Source: Balamuthia mandrillaris
Lineage: Eukaryota > Discosea > Longamoebia > Balamuthiidae
DNA length: 63,139 bases
Assembly (NCBI GenBank): GCA_031835245.1
Contig: JAVKOQ010000299.1
Location: forward strand, 1-63,139
Reading direction: 5' to 3'
A model generated the notes under the pieces. It did no database searches and had not been told where the DNA came from. It worked only from the letters and a program-made list of their open reading frames with translations. The position numbers were made by a program, and so were the translations under genes. Shown one piece after another: positions 46,763 to 59,234 of the stretch; position 1 is the stretch's first letter; every line of letters starts with the position of its first letter.

Positions 46763-47854
46763 CTAAGAGGAATACTGAGAAGGCTGAGTGGCACCACCAG
46801 GCATCTGTCGGCCCTGCTGCTGTTGCTGCTGCATCATGTGGGCCATGGGCTGTTGGTGCATAAACGCAAATTGGCCCTGTCCACCGTAGGCCTGTGTGGC
46901 AAAGGGAGCCTGCGCAGCCGCGTTGTAATAGGAGGAAGTGGCGCGGAGGTCCCCACCAGCAGCCGCATAGTCCAAGTGTTGCTGCTGTTGGAGATGGTGG
47001 TGTTGCTGATGGGCTTTGTAGCTGCCGCTAGCGGTGGATGCTGAGGAAGAGGAGGGGCTGGAGGAGAGGTCAGCATACTGGCTGCCATACTGGCCGCTCT
47101 TTGTCACGGGTTGTTGCTGAGAGGCAGTGGCGGAGTTGCTTTGAGAAGCAGTGGAGGAGGTAGAAGCAGCGGAGGAGGAAGCAGAAGCGAGCGCACTGGT
47201 GTCCATGGTGGGTTGGTAGAAGGAGGCGAGGTGGGGCTGAGGCAAGTACTGCTGCTTGGCATAGTCATCCTCAGTGGAGTAGGAGCTCGGCGGCGAAACG
47301 GTATAACCGCTGGCGGCAGCGGCGGGGTTCATGGGTGGATAGCCGTGCGTGTGGGCCTTAGTGGGAGCATAGGGAGAGGGGTAAGGCGGCATCCTTTGGA
47401 AGGGGGGGAACTGGGAGGTAGTAGCGGCGGGGTAGCCCGTGTATTGGTTGGGCAGGGCATAAGGGGGATAGTATCCCATCGGAGGGTATTGGGTGTAGGC
47501 CGCCAGTGGGGGCACCTGTTGCTGTTGGTGGAGCGAGGAGGCAGAGGTGGGAGGAGAGGAAGGCGTTTGTTGAGAGCTGCCATCCGCGCCGCTGCTGCCA
47601 TACTTGCTAGCAGCGGAGGAAGAGTAAGAGGATTGGTGGGAGGCACCGGTGGGAGCACCGCCGCTACCAGGAGGGGAGCTCTGCAGGGATGAGAACTTGC
47701 CGGAGGAGTCGGGGGAGACGGGGGAGGAAGTGCGGTAGTGGGATGCCTGCTGATACGTTTGTTGCAGCTGCGTCGGGTCATAGAAACCAGGCTTTATATT
47801 CGCACAATAGGCAAAGAAAGAGTTTTGTTAAGTTAGCAACAACGAACTGGGATG

Positions 47855-47890
<36 letters not shown>

Positions 47891-50165
47891 GAGAGCCAAC
47901 CCCCAATTGCAACATATGAGCGTCGCTCATGTCAAAGGACTGCATGGCGTGAGGAGGTAGGTAAGAGGTTGGGGCGTAGGCAGGGAAGCCGTGCATCTTG
48001 AGGTGCATGTGAGAGGCACCAGCCGCCAAATCAGAGTCTCTGTCGGCAACTACTTGGGAATCGTATTGCATGGCAGCAGTGGCAGAAGTCGCGTAATGGC
48101 TTCTCTGCTGTGGTTGTTGCTGCTGCAGTTGCTGGTACTGGTGTTGGTACTGGTATTGTTGGGAAGGTTGCTGAAGTGAAGAAGCAGAGGTGGAGGAAGA
48201 AGTGGGTGTTGGTGCTCGTTTCTCAGGTTGAGAGAGTGGTTGTTGAGCAGAGGGACGAGCGGCAGTCGACTGTTGTTGAGAAGAGGCAGATGACTGCTGT
48301 TGAGATTGTTGGGGAGAGGCGGCAGCGGCTGAGGATGGAGCGGCGGAAGAGGCGTCTGGCTGCTTGCGCGCTTCCTGTTGTTGCTGTTGAGGAGCGGCGG
48401 CCTCTTGCTTTGTGGCTGAAGTTACCGGCTCCGAGTCTTTGCGTAGGCTGGCCACGGGGGAAATATTTCCTTCTTTGTTTTGGGCAGCAGCAGCCACAGC
48501 AGCAGCGGCAGAGGAGGGAGCAGGGGAGGAAGAGGGTTGTGGTCGCGCAATTTGGCTTCGGGTAGCGGTATGAGAGGATGATTCGCTGGAAGAGGAGGGG
48601 TGCTGCATATCAGCAGAGATTCCCAAGTTGCCAAACTGGAAGTGGACCTCTGTCTCCTCCTCTCTATCTCCAAAAATGCCCGCAAAGGTGATAGGGGCTT
48701 GCGGCAAGGAGCTCATGGGCGAGGTCCGCACGGGGGGTTGCTGTTGTTCGGGCTGTGATTGGCTTTGTTGTTGGGCAGAAACTCCATTGCTAAGGGGTTG
48801 CTGGCCAACAGCAGAGGAGGTGACTGGAGACTGTTTGGCAGCTGGGGCTCCTACAGGTTGTTGGGATGGCATTGTGTTGGCTTGTTGGGTTGCGGCAGGG
48901 GTGGGTTGCTGCTGTGAAATTGGGGTGGTGGCGGCCGTGTCCTTCTGAACGGGCTTCCAGGCTCTCGTGGTGTTGGCGGCTGCATGACTGCCTCCGCGAG
49001 AGGCAGGTCCTCCTTTCAGGTGAGCGGCAGCTTTATTATGCGGTTGCCCCTGCAAAGAAGGTGAAGGGGCTTGGCCGGCAGTCGCGCCTGCTGTTTGTTG
49101 AGTTGGTGATTGTTGAGCCTGGTTTGTGTTTTGCTGTGTGGCCGCCCCTTGCTCCGCTTTCACTCCGTGTTGTTGCTGTGTTTGTGGTGCTGTTTGTGCT
49201 TGTTGCTGGCCAGGAACGGCCTGCTTAATAGCTCCCTGGCCCTGATAAGAAGAATAAAGTGGCTGCTGTTGCTGCACTCCCCCACCAATAGCACCGCCTA
49301 CATTCTGCGCGTTTGCCTGCTGTCCTTGCTTTCCAAAAGGGGAGGCAACCACACCATCACCTGTTGGTGAGTTGGCGCCAGCTTGTCCTTCAGCTGGACG
49401 ACCACCCGCCCCAGGAAAACGAGGCCTTTGCCCAGGAGCACCTTTATTTTCATAATAAGATAATTAGTTAAGAAAAGATAAGAGAGAGGGGGCAAAATAA
49501 ATGTGAGCCATAAAGAAAGAAAGAAAGAAAGAGGGGGATTGTACCAGCTCCAAATTGGGGTCTGGGATCGCGTCGACGAGAGTCTCCCCTGCCGTTCTGA
49601 CCTTCGGAACGATTATGCCTGGGTCCTCCAGGACCACTCCTTTGTCCCCCTCCTGGTCTCTGGTTCTGCTGTGTTTTTTTGTTGTCTGCTGGAGCGCTCG
49701 GTTTGGTATCCTGTTTTCGAGAGAGAGAGAGAGAGAGAGAGAGAAATGATGATGAGCACAGAAAAAAGGGGAAGTAAGGTTTTGAGAGCGGACACACCTT
49801 TGGCTTTCGACGAGAAGTTACCTCCGTCCACTCCTCTCCCGGTCGACCAGCATCGCCTACACACAAAAAAAGGAATGAGTTCAGCCAGGAAATGGCCCTC
49901 TCCTTAAACTAGGAGTTGATAGGGAAAAAAAACAAGCAATGACAGTACCCGAAAATATTTTGTCAATAGCAAGCTCAAGGTTGAAGCTGCATTCTTGCAA
50001 GACTCTGTAGACGTCTTCTTCCGCGGGCCAGCCCGTCACTGCCATGATCTTTTCGATCTTTTGTTTGTTTGCCTCCGAAATGCCTCCTTCCCTCTTGCGG
50101 GAACGAGCGCCGGGCTTCTTCTGTTTGTTGCTGCTGTTTTGGTGCTGCTTGTCTGTGCTTGCCAT
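46763..50165 (-). CDS. UBA-like, Q-rich low-complexity protein (UBAP2L/Lingerer/DEF1 type)
   Basis: Exons: 49948-50165, 49798-49856, 49545-49710, 47901-49441, 46763-47790; about 1,000 residues. A UBA/CUE-like helix bundle is at the N-terminus (KIEKIMAVTGWPAEEDVYRV, LQECSFNLELAIDKIF), followed by EEWTEVTSRRKP and an RGG-like Arg/Gly stretch (GPGGPRHNRSEGQNGRGDSR). The remaining 850 residues are Gln/Ser/Pro/Ala-rich, with Tyr-rich repeats near the end (YTQYPPMGYYPPYALPNQY). This matches UBAP2L/Lingerer or plant GIP1/yeast Def1 architecture: ubiquitin-binding head, RGG, prion-like tail. Members act in stress granules or in degradation of stalled RNA polymerase II. Which of these applies is undecided. 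Confidence 0.72.
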
Positions 50166-51584
50166 CTTTTGCGTGTGTATGTTTAGATCTGTGTGCGTGT
50201 TAAAAAAACTGTTCTCTGCAGCGAGAGAAAGCAAAAAAGGTGAGTTCTTCGGAGTCACGACATCCCACACGAAAAAATACACAACAAAACAAAACAATCG
50301 CTCACCGAAAAACAAAAAAAAAAGACAGCGAAACAACAAAGGGGAGGGGAAGAAGTGCGACGGAGAAGTGTCAAAAAGAGAGAGGAGAAGTTGAGTGTGG
50401 ATGCAAGTGCCATCCAATGTTCAAAAAAAAAAAAACGGAGAGAAGGAAAAAAAGTGGGGAAAAGTAGCACTCTGTGTACCTTCTTGCGCGAACCCTTTCA
50501 GAAAAGTATGTACCCTGTTTGTCGAAACGAAAAAAATAACAAAAATATTTGTGAATCAAACCTACATTATTTTTTAAGGGAAAGAAAGCAGAGAAAGGGA
50601 AGGGGGATGAAAGATCCAGTGATTGATTGCAAGTGGGGGAAGAAAAAAAAAACAAAAAAATCCACTCACCTATTTGAAAAATACTTTTTTTTTCTTTGTC
50701 CTAACCGACTTGCTTCGCTCCGCTTTTCTTTTAACGAAAAAAAAAGTTTTAAATCGAAAAAGGACTGGTGTGGTGAGGTGTGGTGTGATTTTTTTTTTTC
50801 GGTGCTCTTCTTCCCTTCTTCGCTCCAAAAAACAAAAACAAATAAGTTCCCTCTGTTTTTTGGCGGCGGATAATTTTTTTTTTTTGCAGAGTTCCTTTTT
50901 GCAGAAAGTGCGGAAACCCGATGTCAATGCATCAAATCCCGATCGTGGTACATCAGTCCCGGTGACGTCACCATTCAGAAGTGAAAAACGCTCCAAACGC
51001 CGCTGGAGATGCGGTGACGTCATTCATTTTCCAGAGAGTTGGGAGAGGGCTTTTGATGTCCGAACGAAACAAGTTCGAAGAAAAATTATTGCCGACCGAG
51101 GCACCGCTGCAGGTTTTGTGCTGTGATCAAGGTGTACTTGTGCAGCAGGGGTGACCCGGCATTTTTGTTTTTGTTTTTTCATTTTTCATTTTCAAAACAA
51201 AAAAAATTGAAAAGAAAAGAAAAGAAGAAAAAAAAAAGGGGTTTTTCTTTGCCTCCGCTGCTGGTTGCTGCTTCTTCGCGGGTGAGACCGAGACCCTCCG
51301 AATCCCTTTTTTTTTTTTTTTGGAGGCTCGCCCTTTTTTTTTTCGGTTGCTTCTCTTCAACCAAAAAACAAACATTGTAATTTTATATTTTTGATTCTCT
51401 CCCCCCCTCCTTCTGCTTTCTTCTGCTTTCTGCTTCTTTCTTCGATCCAACGGGTTTAAAGAACATCGACCAGGACGGGTTTTAAAAAGCCGCAGCGGGC
51501 GCGGGAGAGGGGGTTCGCCACACACGCACCGAAGGCAGAGGGAGACGGAGAAGGAGAAGGAACCAACACCGCCGCCGCTACCCA
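50166..51584. other. Long divergent intergenic region with two CRE-like sites
   Basis: 1.4 kb without a supportable gene between the Q-rich gene (-) and the large helical gene (+). It is rich in A and T runs. Two exact TGACGTCA palindromes lie at 50963-50970 and 51015-51022, about 600 bp before the + start. Purine/T-run tracts at 51190-51340 and a GC-richer 5' leader after 51480 suggest a UTR or leader intron of the + gene. Confidence 0.6.
50963..51022. promoter_or_regulatory. Two TGACGTCA (CRE-type) octamers
   Basis: Both sit in GGTGACGTCA context, 52 bp apart, in the divergent region before the large helical gene. Confidence 0.6.
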
Positions 51585-54431
51585 ATGACTACGCGACGGT
51601 TTTCAGGCTCGCCTGAGCCTCACTCCTCCACCCTCACCACCTCCACAAAAACGTTACAAGGCCAAACCTCTTCATCTTCTTCCTCCTCCTCTTCTTCTTC
51701 ATCTTCACACAGCTCTTCCTCCTCCTCCTCGGTTTCTTCTTCACAATCGCCTTCCTCTTCCTCCTCGCTGCTCTCTTCCTCCGGTTTCTCCGCCCAGTCC
51801 CTCTCCCTCTCCTCCTCCACCTCCTCCGGCATCTTCCTCAACCCCTCCCTCGCCTGCAGCACCAATGCTGCCCCCACCGCTTCTTCCGCCTCCTCCACCT
51901 CCTCCACGGGCAACATCCCCAACCTGGCGGCCCTGTTGGAGGGTCTACCCCCGCTCAAAGCCAAGCTCTTCAAGGAGATCCTCACCATGTTTGCCCAATG
52001 GGACAGCCTGCGAAAGCCAGAGAAGTATGTAGATAAGAAGAAGGTCAAGAAGAAGGTATACAGGGCGCAGCTCAAGGAGTTTGTGGAGAGCATGGAGGGG
52101 GTGTTGGGGCTGGCGCAGGACCTGCAGCGCAAGTGGCAGATCAAGTGGGCGGAGGTCTTTCACAACCGGCTGGTGGCCTACCGAGAGCTGTTGGGAGGGG
52201 AGCGTTACAAGCATTACCTCTCCCTCCTTCAGACCTACCAGAAGCAATTCTCGGAGCGAGAACGGGAGCGCGAGAGAGAAAGAGAGAAGGAACGAGAGAA
52301 AGAGCGAGAGAGAGAAAGGGAACGACAAGGGACTAGCAGCGGAGAGCTCAATGCCAGCGGAGGAGGCATCGGAGGAAGCGGAGTGGGAGAGAAAGGGGAA
52401 AGAGGCAGAGCGGGATACCTGGAGGTGGCGCATCAGCTGCTTCAGTTCTTGGAAAGTCACCGCATGGATCCGGATGGAAGCGTGGTGGGCATGGTGCCCA
52501 GCCACAACGTGCTCGCCAAGTTTTCATACTATTTGGACATGCTGGCGGAGGTCCGCGCCTCCAGCGGCCAGCAGGTGGACGGCGGCAGCACCATCCACCA
52601 TCACCACTCCTCCTCCTCCTCCGGGATGGCCTCCTCAATAGTGCCAGTGGTGGACTTTGAGGCAGAGACCAGCAGGGAGAGCCTTGTGCGAAAGATCGTG
52701 GCGTGGAGCAAGTTCGCGGCCGAGGATGCGGAGAAGGTGGTGGTGGAGGTGCGGAGGATGGCCAGCCTGTTGGAGAGCGTGCCTCACATGGCAGCCAAGG
52801 GTATGCAACCCAAGGAAGGAGAGCTGGTGGTGGCCGTAATAGGCTCTGTACGAAGAGAGGGAGAGGCCTGGCGAGGAGGCGTGCTCTTTGCTCGCTGCCT
52901 GGGCCGGGCCGGTGTTGGTTCAGGAGGCGCGGCAGGAGAGCGCTTCGCCCTGAGCCTCTCTCCCGATGAGAGGGCAACCGAGCTGCTGGATGCCACCCAT
53001 ATCTTCCCCTTCACTCCCGATATGGTGGACGCCCTTACCCTGCAGGACCCCTTCAAGATGGAACGCCTTGTGGACGACCCCACCACGGACCTCTCCCGCA
53101 AGCTCAACGAGGCCATCAAGAAGAAGACCATGGCCTTCCTGGCCCAGCAGGGCGTGGACATTGACGTCATAGAGAAGAGCCAACGCCTGGACGTTGGCAT
53201 CGCTGACCTGCCCAGCATCAAGAAGACGCGCAACCTGCTGGAGGACCTCATCGCCAAGCACCCCTCTGTAGAGCTATTCTACAAGGAGATAGACGCCTTT
53301 GGCGCTGATGAGATCAAGGCCTTCATCAGCAACTTGGGTCCCAGGGACATCTTCCTGCCCACCCGAGAGAGGGCCTTGAAGAAGCTGCGTAGCATTGAAT
53401 GGTCCTCCCTCCCTCGTATGAGGATCGCTCGTCACCTGCGCTGCTGCGAGGAGGCGCTGGAGCACCTCCAACTGGAGAAGCGGCTGCTGATGAATGGCAC
53501 TACCAAGGACCTCACCACGGAGTGGTGGCTCACCCTCATCAAGGACGAATGCGACAAGTTCCTGGTTCGCCGTGGCTTCAACTTTGATGCCACCGCTTAT
53601 GACTACATTGCTGACCCTCCCTCTGACCCTCGCGCCGTGCTGGATAATCTGAAACTCATCAAGGAAATCCTTAACCCCAACGAGGACAAACACAACGTGC
53701 AGAAGCTCATCAAGAGGCTGAAGGAGCAGATCTATCCCAAGATTGACCTCTTCATCAACAACGCTCAGATCGTGCTGGCGGAGCAGTTCCGCATGGACTA
53801 TGATAACTTTAGCCTGGAGGAGGCGGAGGCCAAGTTCCATAATGAGAAGGACAAGCTAGAGGACGTCTCTCGTAACTGGATTGAGGACATGCTCAAGGAC
53901 ATCCAGTATCTCAAGGAAATGAAGCGCCTAGAAAAGCCTCAGAACTGTAAAGAAAAGATCCTGGACATCGTGCCTGTTACCGGCCTCATCGTGGGTCGCT
54001 TTTATCGCCTGGAGAACGAACTTAGGACCGTCATCGAGCAGTGGGACGAAATCTTCGAAGAGTTCGAAGCCGCTGAGGCCAAAGCCAAGCAAGACCAGGA
54101 ACTGCAGCAACTGCTTCAAACACAATTCCTTGAAACGAACGCTTCTGCCAATTATACCAACTCCAGCACTGCAAGTACTCCTACAAATACTTCCTCTTCA
54201 TCACTGCCATTGCCCACATCCAACAACAATCAGTCTTCATCTGCCTCTTCTCCTGCCTCCTCCATCATCGTCTCTGGTACTAATACTAGTTCTTCTGAAG
54301 GCGGCCATCATCACTCCTCCTCGAGTGTGTTGCAAGGCGCCTCCACGCCCTCCTCTTCTTCTCCTTCTTCCTCTTCCGTTGAATCCAGTCCCCGCACAGA
54401 AAAGCGAGAACCCCGAAAAAATAGGTTTGTG

Positions 54432-54471
<40 letters not shown>

Positions 54472-54555
54472 ATCAACAAACAATACAGACTTTCTGTGGA
54501 GATGAAGATAAAGCAAGCAAAGCCGAAAGCTGCAAAACGAACGAATCACTCCTGA
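51585..54555 (+). CDS. Large helical protein, family not recognised
   Basis: Two exons, 51585-54424 and 54489-54555, about 968 residues. The first 110 residues are Ser-rich. A helical domain follows (LLEGLPPLKAKLFKEILTMF, KYVDKKKVKKKVYRAQLKEF), then a highly charged ER-repeat linker. From about 52650 to 54080 there is well-ordered, GC-rich coding without low complexity, e.g. LGPRDIFLPTRERALKKLRS, TEWWLTLIKDECDKFLVRRG and NEDKHNVQKLIKRLKEQIYP. A Ser/Thr/His-rich tail ends with a basic segment. No catalytic motif is visible. The size and helical composition would suit a scaffold, but I make no assignment. One short intron, holding (CT)n. Confidence 0.8.
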
Positions 54556-55475
54556 AAATTGACTTCGTTTTTGTTTTTTTTTTCCTCTCCTCCTTTCTTA
54601 CTTACCAGACCCGAACCTACCAGTGCCACCGCCCAAAGTTTTGTCTATGTTTTTTTTCTCTATTGCTATCGCTTAATAAGATAGCTTAACTCCTACATCT
54701 GATCATCACTTTTTTCTCTTCTGTTTCTTCTTCTGCTTCTTCATCTTCTTCTTCATCTTGTTCTTGTGCTTGTTCTTCTTCTTCTTCTTCTTCTTCTTCT
54801 TCTTCTTCTTCTCCTCCTCCTCCTCCTCCTCCTCCTCCTCCTCCTGCTTCTCCTGCTTCTCCTGCTTCTCCTGCTTCTTTGAAGTTCTGGCAGTTTATGT
54901 ATTACTTTCCTTCGATGAAATGAAGGCGGAAGGTGCCCAGCCACCGGGCACCCTACATCTGGACAGATTGGGCTGTCCGATTCGTCTCGCTCTTTTTAAC
55001 CCCCCCCAAAATCAAGAGAAAATAAAAGAAGAAAATAAAGAGGGGCAGGCGTGTGTGGGGGAAGAAGCTTCTTCATCTGATCTTCACGGTTTCTACGCGT
55101 AGAAGGCTGTTTGTTTTTCTTCTTCTGCTTCAAGGTACCGTTTTGTTTTTTTTTTTTTGATGGTTGTTATTTTAATTTTAAATCCAAACGATTGAATGAT
55201 ATTGATGAATATAACTTTTTGTAGTGTCTGTGATTATTATTTTATTTTTTTTTTGCGTCATCACTGCTGCTGGCCACTTACACGATTGTTTGTTGTCGAA
55301 GCAGCCGGAGGGTTAGTTACAACCACGGCTGATCACCGCTTATGCTCCAAGGCATCAGTGAATGGGTCGTTAAGGTTAAGAACAGCATGACAGGTTCTCT
55401 CTCTCTCCCTCTCTCTCCCCTCTTGTTAACATGAAAAAAAAAAAACTGATGAGAAAAAAAAAGACGTACTCGCGA
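54556..55475. other. Intergenic with CTT/CTC repeats, upstream of PPP4R1
   Basis: About 900 bp. A (CTT)n then (CTC)n array occupies 54745-54870, followed by CTGCTT repeats. No convincing gene. The segment 55340-55400 has an ATG-led open stretch ending at a possible donor (ATGACAG then GTTCTC at 55396) that could be the first PPP4R1 exon, but phases do not join cleanly. Confidence 0.5.
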
Positions 55476-57153
55476 GTTTTAGTTTTGAGGGGGAGCAAGA
55501 AGAAGAAGCCTCCGGCGAGGAGGAGTTGGAGATCGATGATACCTTGCCGGTGCTCGAGAAAATCAAACACTACATACAGAGCGAGCAAATTCTGCATCGG
55601 TTGGACTCTCTCTCCTCTCTCCTTTCGCTTGCGCTTTACTCTCCCTCTACGCTCTTCTTTTCCCATCTCTATTTATTCTCTTTTCTCTTGTCTCTTCTTC
55701 CTCGGTTCTCTTGTTCAGCTTTGTTCTCTCTTCTCTGTTCTTTCTCCTCTATTTTGTTTTTCTCCAATCGCACTTCACTCTTGTTATGTACCTTTGTGTC
55801 TCCTCTTATTTATATTTTCTTTTGAACGCTAGACTCTATCTTGTGAGAGAACTTGCGGAGTACTCGCGACTGCTGGGCTATGCCGACACGCGCGAACACT
55901 TGCTGCCTCTCTTGAGTGAGATACAACGGGACACGGAGCCCGTCATACGACAGGCTTTGGTCGAACAGATCCCTCACATTGCCAATTATTTGAAGCAGGT
56001 AATTGCTCCTCTTACTGTTTCTTTTTCTCTTTGACCTGCCCTGTTCTTCTCTCCTGCTTATGGTATCTGATAATACTACTTTTAGAATGCCAAAAATGGA
56101 GTCGCGGAAGAGGTATTCACTGTTTTACTGCCACTTGCTGCTCAGCTGGCCAAAGACCAGAACCCGCAAGTGCGCGCCTCTTCGACAGAGTCACTGATTT
56201 TGCTGGCGCAAGACATGACACAAGAACTTCTGTCCCAATACATGTTTCCTGTTATCACAGCTCTTGCCAATGATGCCTCTCAAGAAGAGCACCGCGTGGA
56301 AGCTGCTCAGGCATGATTTTTTTTCTTTTTTCTTTTCTCTTTTTTTTAATTGCTTAGTACCTCTTTTTTCTTTTGCTTTCTGGGAACGAATGATTTTCCC
56401 CTTTGCTGTTCTCATTTCTCCCTCCAAGTTTGCATTTTAACATGTATGCTCTGCAGCTGCTAAACCATGTGGCTACACTCATAAGCTCGGAGCTATGCAT
56501 TGAGTACGTTGTGCCATTGCTGCTCCGCCTTGCCACGGACTCATTCCGTGTTCGTAAAGTATGATACACACTCTTATTGGTTTTTTTTTTCAGGTCCTGC
56601 AGTTGTTGAGCACACCTCCTTATCCCTTTGAATCTCTCTCTCTCTCTCTCTCACACACTAGGCTGTAGCAAGCTATTTGGGCAGCATATGTCTCAATCAG
56701 AAAACTAACAAAGAGGAACTTGCTTCTAAATTGGTATCCCTCTTCCATTCTCCTTTTCTTCTAATTCTATTCCCTGATATCTATCTGATCGGCAAACTCA
56801 AATGCGAAACAAAAAGTTACCACTTTACTTGGAGATGTATAAGGATGATATATGGGGAGTACGGAAAGCTTGTGCTGAGAGTCTGGTTCCTTTCTCTCAG
56901 GTTGTTTCAGCCGAACAGCGTCTTAACCTTTTGGTGCCCGTTTTTGAGAACCTTGTTCAAGATGTACCATTTTACATTTTCTCTTCTCTTTCTATTTTAT
57001 CTCTTTTTCTCTGATCGCCTTTTCCTTCTGTTTGGTTCAGACCTCTCGTTGGGTACGCAGTGCTGCCAATCAGAGCTTAGGTCGTTTCATTGCCACGTTC
57101 GACCCTTCTCAGGTTCTCTTTACTTCTCTGTTTCCCTCCTCTTCCTCCAGCCT

Positions 57154-57195
<42 letters not shown>

Positions 57196-58323
57196 TATTG
57201 GTTGTGTGTGGCTTCGCAGGTCCCTCCTTCCTTGTTACAATACTATACGGCAATGGCAAAGGCCAATCCCACTAGCAAACATGTTGATGCAGAAAACATG
57301 ACCTATTGCGCCTTCGATTTTCCTGGTATGCATAAAAACATACTACACTTTACATCATCACCACAGCAAAAATACTCATAGTTCTATCAACCAGCCGTTA
57401 TTTTTACGATTGGAGGAGATCGATGGGATGAAGTAAAAGACACATTTTTGGTCCTTGTCAAAGATTATCAGGTAACGTCCATTTCCCGTGAATCCTCTTT
57501 TCTTTCTTTCTCATGTCGGTTTTTTTTTTGTTTGCAGTGGAAGGTGCGTCGGCCGCTTTCGCATTCCCTGCACGAGATTGCACGTATTGTGGGTACAGAT
57601 ATAACCGAACGGGATTTACTTCCCGTCTTTGAAGTTTTTTTGCGAGACATTAACGAGGTAACTTCTCCTTTCTCGCTTCCACTTTAATTCTTTATGTTTC
57701 TTCACCTTTCTGTTTAATCTCTTGCTCTTTTTGTTTTTATTTGTTTTCGCTAAACTGTTGATGATATAATTTTAAAGGTTAAGGTTGGAGTAGTTCGGCA
57801 CGTCGCTGAATTCTTGCAGCTGCTTTCACCAACGTCCCGCAGCAAATACCTCCCCATCATTTGCGAAATAACCAACGAAGATGACTCCAACTGGCGGTTT
57901 CGAAGGCTTATCGCCAAGTACGTAACCAAACCTTCCCATATGTTTTTCTTAATAACTTAAATTCCAAACCAAAACAAACAAAAAAAAAAACAAAAGGCAA
58001 CTTGGTGCGCTGAGTCAACTTTATTCACCTGAGTTGGTGCACGAACACTTGGCCCCTATTTCTTTGCAGATGTGCCAAGACAACGTTGCTGATGTGCGGA
58101 AGGCTTCCAATAGCTCTGTACGTTGTCCTCTCTCTCATTATCCTCCTATTTTTTAAATGTTTAGTTATTGTTGTACGTCTTGCTCATATTTAACACGTTT
58201 TTTCTCCAGGTGGGTCCACTTATACAGCGGTTATCAGAAAGCACAAACAAGGACCTACAGAAAGAATACCTTGATCAAATTCTGGCCTTTGCAACCGAGA
58301 CTTCTTTTGTGGATCGTCAATTG

Positions 58324-58386
<63 letters not shown>

Positions 58387-59057
58387 GGCATTCTCACTAA
58401 CTTTAAAATGAAAACAAAAACCTCAAAAGATTTGTGAACATTTGTGGCAGGTTGGTGGGTCACAGCCCGACCATCGGTGTTTTTCGTGACAAGTTCCTAC
58501 CTCGTCTTCTAACCTTGGCGGAGGACAAGGTGGCCAACGTGCGGCTCGCTGTCTCTCAGGTTCTCTTTGACATCAGCGCAAATTATCGTAAGTGTTTCTT
58601 CTTCTTCTTCTTCTTCTTCTTCTTCTTCTCTCTCTCTCTCTCGCGTTTGAATTTTAATTAATTTAACCACTTGTTTTTTTGTTAAAAAGCTCAAATATGT
58701 GATGAACAAGTAAGTCAAGTTTTGGAAAAACTAGCGCACGATAAGGACCGCGACGTTGCCTACTTTGCTGGTGGTGCTGTGGTTGAAAAAGGAAAAGCAG
58801 TGGAACAGAAAAGAACAACAACGCGAGAACAAGAACAGGAGAAAGAAAAGGAAGAAGGAACGACAAGTGCTTCTGTGTTGGCCACTTTTACCGAGGAGAA
58901 AGAACAAGATACATCCGCGTTGATGGGAGATGAAGGACAAGTGGAAGCGGAGGCAACTTCTCCTTCATCATCCCTTGTACAGCTGCAAGAACAAGGCTCA
59001 CACCAACAATTAGAAGAACAATTGGGAGAAGATAACAACAAGAGTACAACCGGCTAA
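55476..59057 (+). CDS. PPP4R1: Protein phosphatase 4 regulatory subunit 1 (HEAT-repeat)
   Basis: The 5' exon start is unresolved. Exons: to 55599, 55833-55998, 56086-56310, 56458-56558, 56662-56733, 56817-56963, 57041-57112, 57220-57325, 57395-57471, 57538-57656, 57778-57917, 57997-58117, 58210-58322, 58430-58587, 58690-59057. HEAT repeats run throughout. Agreement with PPP4R1 is specific: MYKDDIWGVRKACAESLVPF, SRWVRSAANQSLGRFIATFD, CAFDFPAVIFTIGGDRW, DYQWKVRRPLSHSLHEIARI and NWRFRRLIAKQLGALSQLYS. It omits the long acidic insert found in the human protein between the two HEAT blocks. The family targets PP4 catalytic subunit to substrates. The tail is Glu/Thr-rich. Intron 2 starts with GC rather than GT. 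Confidence 0.9.
58325..58383. repeat. (CT)n array, about 29 units
   Basis: Longest perfect dinucleotide array in the window, at the 5' side of a PPP4R1 intron (58323-58429), on the sense strand. Confidence 0.92.
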
Positions 59058-59106
59058 GAAGCCTTCAATAAAGAATGCTGCAACTTCTAATCTTTACTTC
59101 ATGTTT

Positions 59107-59234
59107 TCAACTGCACATTTGATGACGGAGGAAAGCCAGAGCCTGTTTTGCGGATGGGCGATCCTCTGGGCTGTATGCGCAACACATCTCCACCACCTCC
59201 CACAGTGCCCGTTCTTCTTCTCCGGCCTGCACGC
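59107..59234 (-). CDS. Possible 3' exon or remnant of a protein-kinase gene
   Basis: On the minus strand a frame ending in TGA at 59107-59109 reads LWEVVEMCCAYSPEDRPSAK then QALAFLRHQMCS. W-x-x-V-x-x-C-C-x-x-x-P-x-x-RPS is the subdomain XI end of a protein-kinase domain. The preceding AG at 59235-59236 could be a splice acceptor. I could not follow a convincing kinase domain upstream: the next 470 bp give only short frames before the GTF3C6 promoter. It is therefore a truncated copy, a pseudogene or a gene I cannot assemble. It lies tail-to-tail with PPP4R1, 50 bp away. Confidence 0.4.

Noticed and set aside
52348-53840. Several long minus-strand frames under the large helical gene
   Set aside because: High third-position GC removes stops on the complement; the plus frame has the natural composition and a defined start and intron.
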